The notes beneath the pieces were generated by a model, which searched no databases, was not told the origin of the DNA, and saw only the letters and a list, made by a program, of their open reading frames with translations. This document shows, in pieces, positions 1 to 7,051 of a stretch of 16,084 bases of DNA (position 1 is its first letter; every line of letters starts with the position of its first letter). A program made the translations under genes and the position numbers. Origin of the DNA: Piscirickettsiaceae bacterium (lineage in GTDB: Bacteria; Pseudomonadota; Gammaproteobacteria; Methylococcales; Cycloclasticaceae); assembly GCA_002401365.1 (NCBI GenBank), contig NVSW01000061.1, forward strand, positions 1-16,084. The letters run 5' to 3'.

Positions 1-88
1 GATGCAGGAGGTAGGGCAGCGTAGGACAGGAAATGCTCCCAGCATTTCTTCTGCATACACTACATCCCGGTGGATAAGCAGTCTGCCG

Positions 89-1408
89 ATGCCCTGTGGG
101 TACATCTCAATATTATTGGCGTTAGTGCTTGTTTTTCTGAGTACATCTAGCATAGCGGTACCAAGCATTCAGCATTGGCAGTTAGCGAATGGGGTCAAGG
201 TTTATTTTGTGCCTACCGAAGGCTTGCCTATTTTAGATGCACAAGTGGTGTTACATGCTGGTAGCGCCCAAGATGGAGATAAGTTGGGGCAAGCGGCATT
301 AACCAGTGCGTTGCTGGATCAAGGAGCGGATGGCTTAACGGCACAGAAAATTGCGGAAGCGTTGGAAAATGTGGGGGCACAACTAGGCACATCTACTTCA
401 CGAGATTTCACTACTTTATCATTTCGCAGTTTGACTGACGACGTGGTATTAAAGAAATCATGGGCAGTGTTTAGCACCGTATTGAATAAGCCCAATTTCC
501 CAAAAGTTGATTTTAAGCGTGTAAAAGAACGTACTTTATTGAGCATTAAACGGCGCCAAGAATCGCCTGGTACGCTTGCACAGTTAGCCTTGTATGCACA
601 AATTTACCAAGGCCACCCTTATGCAAATCCCATACAAGGGACGAAGGCATCCGTTAAAAATATTTTTAGAACTGACCTACAGCACTTTTATAAACAACAC
701 TATGTTGGAAAAAATATGTTGCTAGTACTAGTGGGCGGTGTCAGTCGCAGTAAGGCTGAAGTGCTAGCAAAGCAGCTAGTGGGCGATTTAAAACCAGGTG
801 TAAGGGCAGCACCGATACCAGTTGTTAAGGATGTTGGTAAAGGCGTGGTTATTCATAAGGAGTACCCGTCACAACAAACGCATTTGTTTTATGCTGCGCC
901 GGTATTGACCCACAATGACCCAGACTATTTTGCCTTGTATGTTGGCAACCATATATTGGGGGGCAGTGGGTTTAGTTCGCGTATTGTAAAAGAAATTCGT
1001 GAAAAGCGGGGATTGGCTTACAGTGCCTATAGCTATTTCAACCCGATGATGCAAAAAGGGCCTTTTTTGTTGGGCTTGCAAACAAAAAATGAAAAGGTGA
1101 GAGAAGCATCAAAAGCACTTAAAGAAACACTGCAAAATTTTATTGAAAAAGGGCCGACGGCAGAGGAAGTGGTTGCTTCAAAGAAGAACATTAATGGTGG
1201 CTTTGCGCTGAAATTGGACAGTAATAAAAAGCTCTTAGGGCAAGTTGTAGGCATTGTTGCCAGTTCCGCACCACTGGATTATCTCAATAGTTATTTGTCG
1301 AATATTGCCGCAGTGACTCGTGCGCAAATAAAGGATGCGTTTCAGCGGCGTGTTATTATGGACAAAATGGTGATGGTAACGGTCGGCCAAGCGGCAAAAG
1401 GCGATTAA
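89..1408 (+). CDS. M16-family peptidase-like protein lacking the zinc motif
   Basis: Envelope protein of the pitrilysin/insulinase (M16) fold, about 439 residues. The ATG at 89 gives a clean Sec signal peptide (hydrophobic run ISILLALVLVFLSTSS, then cleavage near SIAVPS). The frame is also open back to an ATG at position 2, but those extra 29 residues are polar and would precede the signal, so 89 is preferred; there is no strong ribosome site. The M16 N-terminal domain starts at the HWQLANGVKVYF segment. Where active members carry HxxEH, this protein has LGQAALTSALLDQG, so the zinc ligands and catalytic Glu are absent. The second domain keeps the R/Y-type segment (FSSRIVKEIREKRGLAYS, from about nucleotide 971). 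Known family pattern: such inactive subunits pair with an active M16 protein encoded next door; the partner would lie upstream of the window. The stop is followed 2 bp later by rsmD. Confidence 0.85.
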   Translation: MPCGYISILLALVLVFLSTSSIAVPSIQHWQLANGVKVYFVPTEGLPILDAQVVLHAGSAQDGDKLGQAALTSALLDQGADGLTAQKIAEALENVGAQLGTSTSRDFTTLSFRSLTDDVVLKKSWAVFSTVLNKPNFPKVDFKRVKERTLLSIKRRQESPGTLAQLALYAQIYQGHPYANPIQGTKASVKNIFRTDLQHFYKQHYVGKNMLLVLVGGVSRSKAEVLAKQLVGDLKPGVRAAPIPVVKDVGKGVVIHKEYPSQQTHLFYAAPVLTHNDPDYFALYVGNHILGGSGFSSRIVKEIREKRGLAYSAYSYFNPMMQKGPFLLGLQTKNEKVREASKALKETLQNFIEKGPTAEEVVASKKNINGGFALKLDSNKKLLGQVVGIVASSAPLDYLNSYLSNIAAVTRAQIKDAFQRRVIMDKMVMVTVGQAAKGD

Positions 1409-1410
1409 TA

Positions 1411-1980
1411 ATGGCGAAAGCTAATCGGGTACGGATTATAGGTGGGAAATGGCGTGGCCGTAAGCTTGAATTTCCTGATGTTGATGGCTTAAGACCAACG
1501 ACAGATCCCATTCGTGAAACGTTATTTAATTGGTTGCAACCACATTTACCGCAATCTAATTGTTTGGATTTGTATGCAGGCAGTGGAGCACTAGGTTTTG
1601 AAGCGGCATCGCGAGGCGCGAAGAATGTGTTGATGGTCGAAAAAAATGTGCACATTATTAAGGCGTTAAGAACCAATAAAGAACTCATCAACACAGATAA
1701 TGTACAACTTATGCATCGTTCTGCGATTGACTATTTGAAACAAAAACGAAAAGCGGGCGATGTACGCTTTGATGTGGTTTTTTTAGACCCTCCATTTAAG
1801 CAGAACGAGTTACTGGAATGCACAAAATGGCTTGAAGACAATGGTTGTTTGTCGGATGATGCGGTTATCTATATTGAGTGTGAACGTAAGCTAGACGTAG
1901 ACTTTTTACCTGCTAACTGGACTGAATATCGTTATAAAACAACGGGGAAAGTGTCCTACTATTTATACCACCGAGAATAA
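1411..1980 (+). CDS. rsmD: 16S rRNA (guanine(966)-N(2))-methyltransferase RsmD
   Basis: Cytoplasmic SAM-dependent methyltransferase that modifies G966 of 16S rRNA during 30S assembly. The 189-residue protein opens with the family signature RIIGGKWRGRKL, followed by RPTTDPIRETLFNWL. The SAM-binding motif I is DLYAGSGALGFEAASRGA and the catalytic motif IV is FLDPPF near residue 126. Length is normal for the family. It starts 2 bp after the M16 gene and ends directly against coaD, so the genes are very probably co-transcribed. The order M16-rsmD-coaD-ferredoxin is common in pseudomonad-like gammaproteobacteria, which supports the call. Confidence 0.96.
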   Translation: MAKANRVRIIGGKWRGRKLEFPDVDGLRPTTDPIRETLFNWLQPHLPQSNCLDLYAGSGALGFEAASRGAKNVLMVEKNVHIIKALRTNKELINTDNVQLMHRSAIDYLKQKRKAGDVRFDVVFLDPPFKQNELLECTKWLEDNGCLSDDAVIYIECERKLDVDFLPANWTEYRYKTTGKVSYYLYHRE

Positions 1981-1983
1981 TTG

Positions 1984-2463
1984 ATGACTAACAAAGCGAT
2001 TTATCCTGGCACCTTTGATCCCATTACAAATGGCCATTTGAATATTATTCAACGAGCCAGCTGTTTGTTTGATCAAGTGATTGTGGCGGTGGCTACAAGT
2101 GCAGGGAAACGTCCGTTATTTGATTTGCAAGAACGGGTGGGTTTAGCCAAACAAGTATTATCGAATAATGCAAATATAGAGATTATAGAGTTTGATGGTT
2201 TACTGGTTGATTTGGCTCAGCAGCAAGGTGCATCTATTATTATTCGTGGTGTGCGGTCGATTGCCGATTTTGAATACGAAGCACAAATGGCTGGCATGAA
2301 CAGACAAATGATGCCAGAGCTAGAAACTATTTTTCTTACACCTCATTCGCAATGGGCTGACCTTTCGTCGACATTAGTGCGGGATATTGCGCGTCACGGG
2401 GGAAATGTGTCAGGCTTTGTTCCTACAGAGATTGAGCACGCAATTTCGAATAAACTGGTTTAA
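1984..2463 (+). CDS. coaD: Phosphopantetheine adenylyltransferase CoaD
   Basis: Catalyses the fourth step of coenzyme A synthesis: 4'-phosphopantetheine + ATP gives dephospho-CoA + PPi, in the cytoplasm. Seen in the sequence: N-terminal YPGTFDPITNGH, which contains the nucleotidyltransferase T/HxGH motif (T15-N-G-H18), then IIRGVRSIADFEYE in the pantetheine pocket and LSSTLVRDIA, the ISSTxVR-type ATP-binding motif. About 159 residues is the normal length. A TTG at 1981 directly abuts the rsmD stop and would add one residue; the ATG at 1984 is chosen because CoaD proteins begin just before xxYPGTFDP. The ferredoxin gene starts 2 bp after the stop. Confidence 0.96.
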   Translation: MTNKAIYPGTFDPITNGHLNIIQRASCLFDQVIVAVATSAGKRPLFDLQERVGLAKQVLSNNANIEIIEFDGLLVDLAQQQGASIIIRGVRSIADFEYEAQMAGMNRQMMPELETIFLTPHSQWADLSSTLVRDIARHGGNVSGFVPTEIEHAISNKLV

Positions 2464-2465
2464 CT

Positions 2466-2720
2466 ATGTCGTTAATTATTACCGATGAATGCATTAATTG
2501 CGATGTGTGTGAGCCCGAATGCCCCAATGAAGCTATTTATATGGGTGAGGAAATATACGAGATTCATCCGCACTTGTGTACTGAATGCGTTGGTCATTTT
2601 GATACGCCGCAGTGTGTAGAAGTTTGCCCTGTTGAATGTATTCCCAAAGACCCTAATCATCAAGAATCTACGGATCAATTAATGTTGAAGTATCAACAAT
2701 TGATGGCTGCGAATGATTGA
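2466..2720 (+). CDS. yfhL: YfhL-type 2x[4Fe-4S] ferredoxin
   Basis: Small electron carrier of 84 residues closely resembling E. coli YfhL and the Allochromatium-type ferredoxins. Nine cysteines are visible: C9, C12, C15 and C19 (CINCDVC then ECP), C38 and C41, C50, C54 and C58. The stretch between C41 and C50 is the insertion typical of this ferredoxin class, which lowers the potential of one cluster. The C-terminal part is a short acidic/helical tail. It sits 2 bp after coaD, a linkage widespread in gammaproteobacteria; the redox partner is not known from context. Its last codons overlap an alternative upstream ATG (2713) of the following gene. Confidence 0.93.
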   Translation: MSLIITDECINCDVCEPECPNEAIYMGEEIYEIHPHLCTECVGHFDTPQCVEVCPVECIPKDPNHQESTDQLMLKYQQLMAAND

Positions 2721-2724
2721 TAAT

Positions 2725-4407
2725 ATGAAAAAAATACTACTGATCGTCACGTTATATGTCGGCTTATCAGCCTGTGCTGCCACTGACGCGCTACATAAGC
2801 CAGCTGGTCAGGCGGTTGCAAGCGCGCACCCTGCGGCTACCCAGGCGGGCATAGACACACTAAACAAAGGTGGCAATGCTTTCGATGCAGCGATTGCGGT
2901 GAGTGCTGCGTTGGCAGTGGTCGAGCCATATAGCTCTGGTTTAGGTGGCGGTGGTTTTTGGTTGTTGCACAGAGCGAGTGATGGCAAACAAGTCATGATT
3001 GACGGGCGGGAAGTTGCGCCATCAAATGCTCATCGTGACATGTACTTAGATGCTAAAGGTGAACCGGTAAAAAGCGCATCGGTTGACGGTGCCTTAGCCG
3101 CGGGTATTCCAGGGCTGCCCGCTGGGTTGGTTCACTTGGCAAAGTATTATGGTCGTTTAACCTTAGCGGCTAGTTTACAGCCAGCTATTCAGCTTGCTGA
3201 ACAAGGGTTTGCAGTTAACCATCACTACCAACGCATGGCAGGCTTTAGGAAGACTGTATTGGCAGCAAGTGAGTCATCTAAAGGTATATTCTTAAACGCT
3301 GGGGAGGTGCCAGACGTTGGCGCAATCATCATTCAAAATGATTTAGCGACCACCTTAAAATTGTTAGCGTCAGATGGTTATGCTGGCTTTTATAAGGGTG
3401 ATGTTGCGGAAAAGTTAGTGCAAGGGGTGCGTCAAGCGGGTGGTATTTGGACGATGAAAGACCTTGAAAATTATCGTATTAAAGAGCGAGATCCAGTCGT
3501 TATTCAATATAAAAACATGCGTATCACCAGTGCTGCATTACCGTCTTCTGGTGGCTTGGTATTAACCATTGCATTGAATATTTTGCAACAGTACGACTTA
3601 TCAACCATGGATGAAGCGACGCGGATACATGTGGTCGTTGAAGCTATGCGACGAGCTTATCGTGACCGTGCTCTATATATGGGCGATAGCGATTTTGTTA
3701 AGGTGCCAATTAGCATGTTAACTAAAAAGTCCTATGCGCAGTCATTAGCGAGTAATTTAACAATTGATAAGGCAACGCCTAGTCAGACATTAACGGGTTT
3801 AAATGAATGGGAAGGGCATGACACCACACATTTTTCGGTTCTTGATAAGGCTGGTAATCGTGTAGCGGCAACGCTATCCATTAACTATCCTTTTGGATCT
3901 GGCTTTGTGCCGGCGGGCACAGGCGTGTTATTAAATGATGAGATGGATGATTTTTCTATGAAGCCTGGAACGCCCAATGTATATGGTTTGGTGGGTGGTA
4001 CAGCCAATGCCATTCAGCCTAATAAGCGTATGTTGTCGAGTATGTCGCCAACGTTTATAGAAACGAATAAGATGGTTGGAATACTGGGAACGCCAGGCGG
4101 TAGTCGAATTATTAGTATGGTACTGCTAGGCATTTTGGACGCCGCGCAAGGTACAGCGCCTAAATCTTGGGTCAGTTTGCCGCGTTATCATCACCAATAT
4201 TTACCAGATGTTATTCAACACGAGCCCAATACCTTTAGTGACGAAGTCGCTACAGAATTGGTGCAAAAAGGCCATCGATTAAAATCAGTGGGTAGAGCTT
4301 ACGGTAATATGCAGGCCATTGCTTGGGATAAACGCAATCATTATATTAGTGCGGCCAGCGACCCACGGGGGGCTGGTCAAGCTATTGTTGAACGAGTTAA
4401 GCGATAG
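2725..4407 (+). CDS. ggt: Gamma-glutamyltransferase (Ntn hydrolase), predicted lipoprotein
   Basis: Cleaves the gamma-glutamyl bond of glutathione and related compounds and transfers the glutamyl group to water or amino acids; the precursor self-cleaves into large and small subunits. The ATG at 2725 is preferred over 2713 because it gives a typical type II signal, MKKILLIVTLYVGLSAC, with lipobox LSAC and C17 as the lipidated residue; Ala at +2 and +3 suggests outer-membrane sorting. The autocleavage/catalytic Thr is the first T of TTHFSV (about residue 367). Downstream are GSG, NDEMDDFS (substrate-binding Asp pair), YGLVGG, KRMLSSMSPT and PGGS, all matching GGT. About 560 residues is normal. 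It follows the ferredoxin closely and faces the chemoreceptor gene across 27 bp. Lipid anchoring is inferred; many GGTs are soluble in the periplasm. Confidence 0.93.
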   Translation: MKKILLIVTLYVGLSACAATDALHKPAGQAVASAHPAATQAGIDTLNKGGNAFDAAIAVSAALAVVEPYSSGLGGGGFWLLHRASDGKQVMIDGREVAPSNAHRDMYLDAKGEPVKSASVDGALAAGIPGLPAGLVHLAKYYGRLTLAASLQPAIQLAEQGFAVNHHYQRMAGFRKTVLAASESSKGIFLNAGEVPDVGAIIIQNDLATTLKLLASDGYAGFYKGDVAEKLVQGVRQAGGIWTMKDLENYRIKERDPVVIQYKNMRITSAALPSSGGLVLTIALNILQQYDLSTMDEATRIHVVVEAMRRAYRDRALYMGDSDFVKVPISMLTKKSYAQSLASNLTIDKATPSQTLTGLNEWEGHDTTHFSVLDKAGNRVAATLSINYPFGSGFVPAGTGVLLNDEMDDFSMKPGTPNVYGLVGGTANAIQPNKRMLSSMSPTFIETNKMVGILGTPGGSRIISMVLLGILDAAQGTAPKSWVSLPRYHHQYLPDVIQHEPNTFSDEVATELVQKGHRLKSVGRAYGNMQAIAWDKRNHYISAASDPRGAGQAIVERVKR

Positions 4408-4434
4408 TTCAAAACCGTGTGCTGCTTTATCGGC

Positions 4435-5922
4435 TTAATGTTGATGCTTTTGTTCAACCATTTCATCCATTAGCCTCATCACATCGCTGCTCGCGGCTTC
4501 ATATTGCTTAATTGAATCGATGAGATTTATCCGAATATTTTGATCATTTACCCAATCTTTCTGGATGAGTTCTAGTGATCGTTGTACTTGGTTATGTACT
4601 TGAGTATGTGGTTCTTCCAAGGCTTTGTATGCTTCCGTGTTGCTGAATTCCGTTAGTCCAGTGCCTTCGTAATACCACTTCCCTAAACGACAATTGTGGG
4701 ATGAAACTTGCACCGCTTTGCGCTCACTACACGGAGTGTTTTTATCGATGGCTATATAGCCATTTTGCTTAAATACAATATGGTCAACTTTGGCGAGTAA
4801 GCCAAATGTTTTATCTTTTGCATATGAAACGTGACCAATGGTTTCATTTGCCGATTCAGAAAAAGTATTAAACTGTTCTTTAAAGTCATCAATTTTAGTT
4901 TTGATCGAACTCGCCAATTTTGATGCGTTGTCAGACTCAACGATCATTTCTTTAACCCGACGGTTAAATTCTTGCAGTGTTTTTTCAACGTCTTCGGCTG
5001 CATTTTTGGTATGGTGCGATAAACTTTTAACTTCATCTGCAACGACAGCAAAACCTCTACCATGTTCGCCGGCTCGTGCAGCCTCAATGGAGGCGTTAAG
5101 TGCAAGCAAGTTGGTTTGGTCAGCAATATTGGTAATAACAGACAAGGACTCCGTTACTTTGTCACTGTTTTCGTTGAGTGCTTGTATTACCTTGGTAACA
5201 GATTGGATGCTGTGATCAAGATCGAATAGTGATCGGGTTATTTTTGAAACCGACTCGACACTACCTTTTGCTTTATCACCATTAGCAATGGCAATAGTTT
5301 CAACTTTATTCATCTGTTCACTGATGTTGACTAAATCACTTTGATTGTTTTTTAAATTAACAATTAAATTACCAGAGTTTAGTTTGTGCAATTCAGACGC
5401 CAGTGAGTTATGTGCCATGAGTAGGCCGTTTTCTCTCATCGCACATACGGAGCGGTTAATTGATAATAATGATCTTTTAAACTGCCCCGGCAAGCCGTTT
5501 GGTAGCGTTTCCCTATCGAAATCACCGCTTGCAACGGCGTTGAAGCACGTGCCGACTTCTTTAAAATAACATTCAACTCTATCTAAAAAGCGATTGAGCT
5601 CCCAAGCAACTTTGCCAATTTCGCCCATGCCTTTAGTGTCGGTAATACGGTGATAGAGCTCGCCTTTAGTGTTGCTTGCTAATACAGAGCTGATGTGAGT
5701 AATTAATTTAACTTGTCTGTCGACGACAAACCAATGATAGAAGGCATTAATTATCATTATCAATAGCAAGCCCCATATAATTAAATCGACCTTATAATTG
5801 AGGTTAATGAAAAGTGTCAAAGCAAGAACCACCAACAGGTTAAAAATTGAAAAAATTAACTGTTGTGTCCTGATGAACGGAATTTTAGAACTTTCTGTTT
5901 GTTTCTTATTGTTGTGTTTCAT
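4435..5922 (-). CDS. CetA-like membrane chemoreceptor with HAMP, MCP and CZB domains
   Basis: Signal-transducing chemotaxis receptor of 495 residues. Two hydrophobic segments (about 22-41 and 45-66) are separated by only a few residues, so it forms a membrane hairpin with no periplasmic sensor domain. HAMP-like sequence follows (about 65-200). The MCP tip, with TNLLALNASIEAARAGEHG around residues 270-288 and then GFAVVADEV, is the CheA/CheW contact region. The C-terminal CZB domain has H381, the CRLGKWY motif at C411, and H439/H443, the expected zinc ligands. No PAS domain is present; one is encoded 4 bp upstream, so the pair resembles a split Aer (CetA/CetB). The ATG has no convincing ribosome site, suggesting translational coupling to the PAS gene. 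Its phosphorelay partners are not in the window. Confidence 0.9.
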   Translation of the reverse strand: MKHNNKKQTESSKIPFIRTQQLIFSIFNLLVVLALTLFINLNYKVDLIIWGLLLIMIINAFYHWFVVDRQVKLITHISSVLASNTKGELYHRITDTKGMGEIGKVAWELNRFLDRVECYFKEVGTCFNAVASGDFDRETLPNGLPGQFKRSLLSINRSVCAMRENGLLMAHNSLASELHKLNSGNLIVNLKNNQSDLVNISEQMNKVETIAIANGDKAKGSVESVSKITRSLFDLDHSIQSVTKVIQALNENSDKVTESLSVITNIADQTNLLALNASIEAARAGEHGRGFAVVADEVKSLSHHTKNAAEDVEKTLQEFNRRVKEMIVESDNASKLASSIKTKIDDFKEQFNTFSESANETIGHVSYAKDKTFGLLAKVDHIVFKQNGYIAIDKNTPCSERKAVQVSSHNCRLGKWYYEGTGLTEFSNTEAYKALEEPHTQVHNQVQRSLELIQKDWVNDQNIRINLIDSIKQYEAASSDVMRLMDEMVEQKHQH

Positions 5923-5926
5923 GATG

Positions 5927-6454
5927 TTAGCCGTTTTTGTAAAGCTTAAGCATTAGGTTTCGATAGCTGAGTCCCTGACTCGTTACCCATGATTCCAGGT
6001 ATTCTAGTGAGTCGTCAGCGCCAGTTGCAGAATTTTGTTTTTCGATGGACAGCATTTCTTGATAAATAGGTATGATGGTTTCAATTGCACTATCAGGTGC
6101 TTTACGTCTAATTGAATGGTAGCCTTGGGCATTACCTGCTATGTCGTCATCTGTTGTAATGTTAGCGAATACCCAGTAAAAATCTCCGTTAGCACAAATA
6201 TTTTTTATGAAACCAAAAAATTCTTGCCTTTGTTGGATAGTTCGCCAAAGGAGCTTGAACACGCCTTTAGGCATATCAGAGTGACGTACAATGTTTTGGG
6301 GATGGCCTAATAACTTAGATGCAGGGTATTGTGAAATCTGCATAAATGCACGATTAGCATACGTAATAAGGCCGGTATTATCAGTTTTGCTAATAATAAA
6401 ATCCTCTTCGTTTAACGTGTACTCGTGAGCTATAGCTGTCTTTTGGTTCATCAT
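5927..6454 (-). CDS. Stand-alone Aer-type PAS protein (CetB-like redox sensor)
   Basis: Cytoplasmic sensor of 175 residues: one PAS domain (about 15-125) plus a helical tail, with no output domain and no membrane segment. NIVRHSDMPK matches the E. coli Aer PAS, and by counting R57, H58 and D60 fall at the same numbers as the Aer residues needed for FAD binding. ANGDFYWVFANIT and GYHSIRRKAPD also follow the Aer pattern. It probably senses cell redox state through FAD and passes the signal to the HAMP/MCP protein encoded immediately downstream. The start is MMNQ; the ATG at 6454 has AAGGA 5 nt upstream, and the second ATG at 6451 is a less well spaced alternative. FAD binding is inferred from motif match only. 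Confidence 0.9.
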   Translation of the reverse strand: MMNQKTAIAHEYTLNEEDFIISKTDNTGLITYANRAFMQISQYPASKLLGHPQNIVRHSDMPKGVFKLLWRTIQQRQEFFGFIKNICANGDFYWVFANITTDDDIAGNAQGYHSIRRKAPDSAIETIIPIYQEMLSIEKQNSATGADDSLEYLESWVTSQGLSYRNLMLKLYKNG

Positions 6455-6459
6455 TTATA

Positions 6460-6464
6460 TCCTT
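6460..6464 (-). promoter_or_regulatory. Ribosome binding site inside a small inverted repeat
   Basis: AAGGA lies 5 nt before the ATG of the PAS gene on the minus strand. It lies in the spacer of a 6-bp inverted repeat, TTATAT at 6455-6460 and ATATAA at 6467-6472. The stem is all A-T and probably weak, so occlusion of the site is only a possibility. Confidence 0.5.
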
Positions 6465-6504
6465 GTATATAATGAGGGTGATGAATAAATTTAAGTGCAA
6501 TAAA

Positions 6505-6526
6505 TGTCCTACTGAATAATAGGACA
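6505..6526. promoter_or_regulatory. Inverted repeat TGTCCTA-N8-TAGGACA, possible operator
   Basis: Two perfect 7-bp arms (6505-6511 and 6520-6526) flank an 8-bp spacer. The repeat overlaps the candidate -10 box of the PAS/MCP unit, where a repressor would be expected to act. An overlapping AGGA-N4-TCCT pair (6521-6532) extends the symmetry. It lacks a following T-run in either direction, so it is not an intrinsic terminator. The binding protein is unknown. Confidence 0.4.
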
Positions 6527-6543
6527 AATCCTCATAAGTACAA
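6516..6543 (-). promoter_or_regulatory. Candidate promoter of the PAS/MCP unit
   Basis: On the minus strand, TATTAT (6521-6516) matches a -10 box at five of six positions, with TTGTAC (6543-6538) 16 bp upstream as a weak -35 box. Transcription would start near 6509, about 55 nt before the PAS start codon. The -10 box lies inside the inverted repeat at 6505-6526. This is a by-eye prediction. Confidence 0.35.
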
Positions 6544-6556
6544 GTAGAACGGCTTC

Positions 6557-6573
6557 ACTAATTAGAAATTAGT
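6557..6573. promoter_or_regulatory. Palindrome ACTAATT-AGA-AATTAGT
   Basis: A perfect 7-bp inverted repeat with a 3-bp spacer, lying just upstream of the candidate -35 box of the PAS/MCP unit and just beyond the terminator of the upstream operon. The size and position suit a dimeric regulator site, but the AT-rich arms could arise by chance. Confidence 0.35.
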
Positions 6574-6580
6574 TAAACAC

Positions 6581-6609
6581 TAAAAAAATGCCAACGCTGG
6601 TTTGTTGGC
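6581..6609 (-). terminator. Intrinsic terminator of the DUF1538/PII/CBS operon
   Basis: Read on the minus strand, GCCAAC (6609-6604), an 8-nt loop and GTTGGC (6595-6590) are followed by A and a run of seven T (6588-6582). It lies 25 bp beyond the stop of the CBS gene, the last gene of the operon, and separates it from the PAS/MCP unit, which is read in the same direction. Confidence 0.8.
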
Positions 6610-6634
6610 TAGAGTGAGTAGACGTTTGCGTTAT

Positions 6635-7051
6635 TTAGCAAATTCCTGATAGTTCACACAAGCCGTCAAGTACCAGTTGAATGGGACTGACAACACCCAC
6701 TATTTTACCATCTTCCATCACCGGTGCTCGCATCAGTCCGTAGCGGGCAAATAGCCGTGAGCAGTAACGTATATCCATACCTGGAGACACTGAAATAAGT
6801 GGTTTTTCATTTATCTCGTAAACGTTAACTCGGTCTGCCGCACGGTCTTTAGCCAGTACCAGTTTGGCAATAATGCCCGCGTTAAGTACGCCATACTCAT
6901 CATCTTCATGAAACTTTTTAACAAACAACATAGAAGTTCGGTGCTGTTTCATTACCCTGATGGCGTCGGTAACGGTAGCCTTCCCGTCGATCATATGGAA
7001 GTCAGTTTTCATTACGTCGCGCACTCTAATTATTTTTTTGTCAGTATTCAT
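6635..7051 (-). CDS. CBS-domain pair protein, last gene of the DUF1538 operon
   Basis: A 138-residue soluble protein made almost entirely of two CBS motifs (about residues 8-70 and 80-134), the Bateman module that usually binds adenine nucleotides. Visible landmarks are VRDVMKTDFHMIDGKATVTDA at the start of CBS1 (from about residue 9), and LISVSPGMDI, LMRAPVMEDGKIVGVVSPIQL in CBS2. There is no other domain and no membrane segment. Its ATG overlaps the PII-like gene stop by 4 bp (ATGA type), and the intrinsic terminator follows. Context suggests it acts as a cytoplasmic nucleotide-sensing partner of the two DUF1538 membrane proteins; that role is inferred. The bound ligand cannot be predicted from the sequence. 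Confidence 0.88.
   Translation of the reverse strand: MNTDKKIIRVRDVMKTDFHMIDGKATVTDAIRVMKQHRTSMLFVKKFHEDDEYGVLNAGIIAKLVLAKDRAADRVNVYEINEKPLISVSPGMDIRYCSRLFARYGLMRAPVMEDGKIVGVVSPIQLVLDGLCELSGIC

Noticed and set aside
1356..1694. 112-codon minus-strand open frame
   Set aside because: Antisense across the M16 end and the conserved start of rsmD; no independent support.
2713..2724. Upstream ATG extending ggt by four codons
   Set aside because: It would overlap the ferredoxin gene and put polar residues before the basic start of the lipoprotein signal; the ATG at 2725 gives a standard signal.
4408..4434. Terminator between convergent ggt and MCP genes
   Set aside because: Only CCG/CGG ends can pair in these 27 bp and there is no T-run; the genes may rely on other termination.
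4838..5215. 125-codon plus-strand open frame
   Set aside because: Antisense to the MCP signalling domain, whose sequence is strongly conserved in the other strand.
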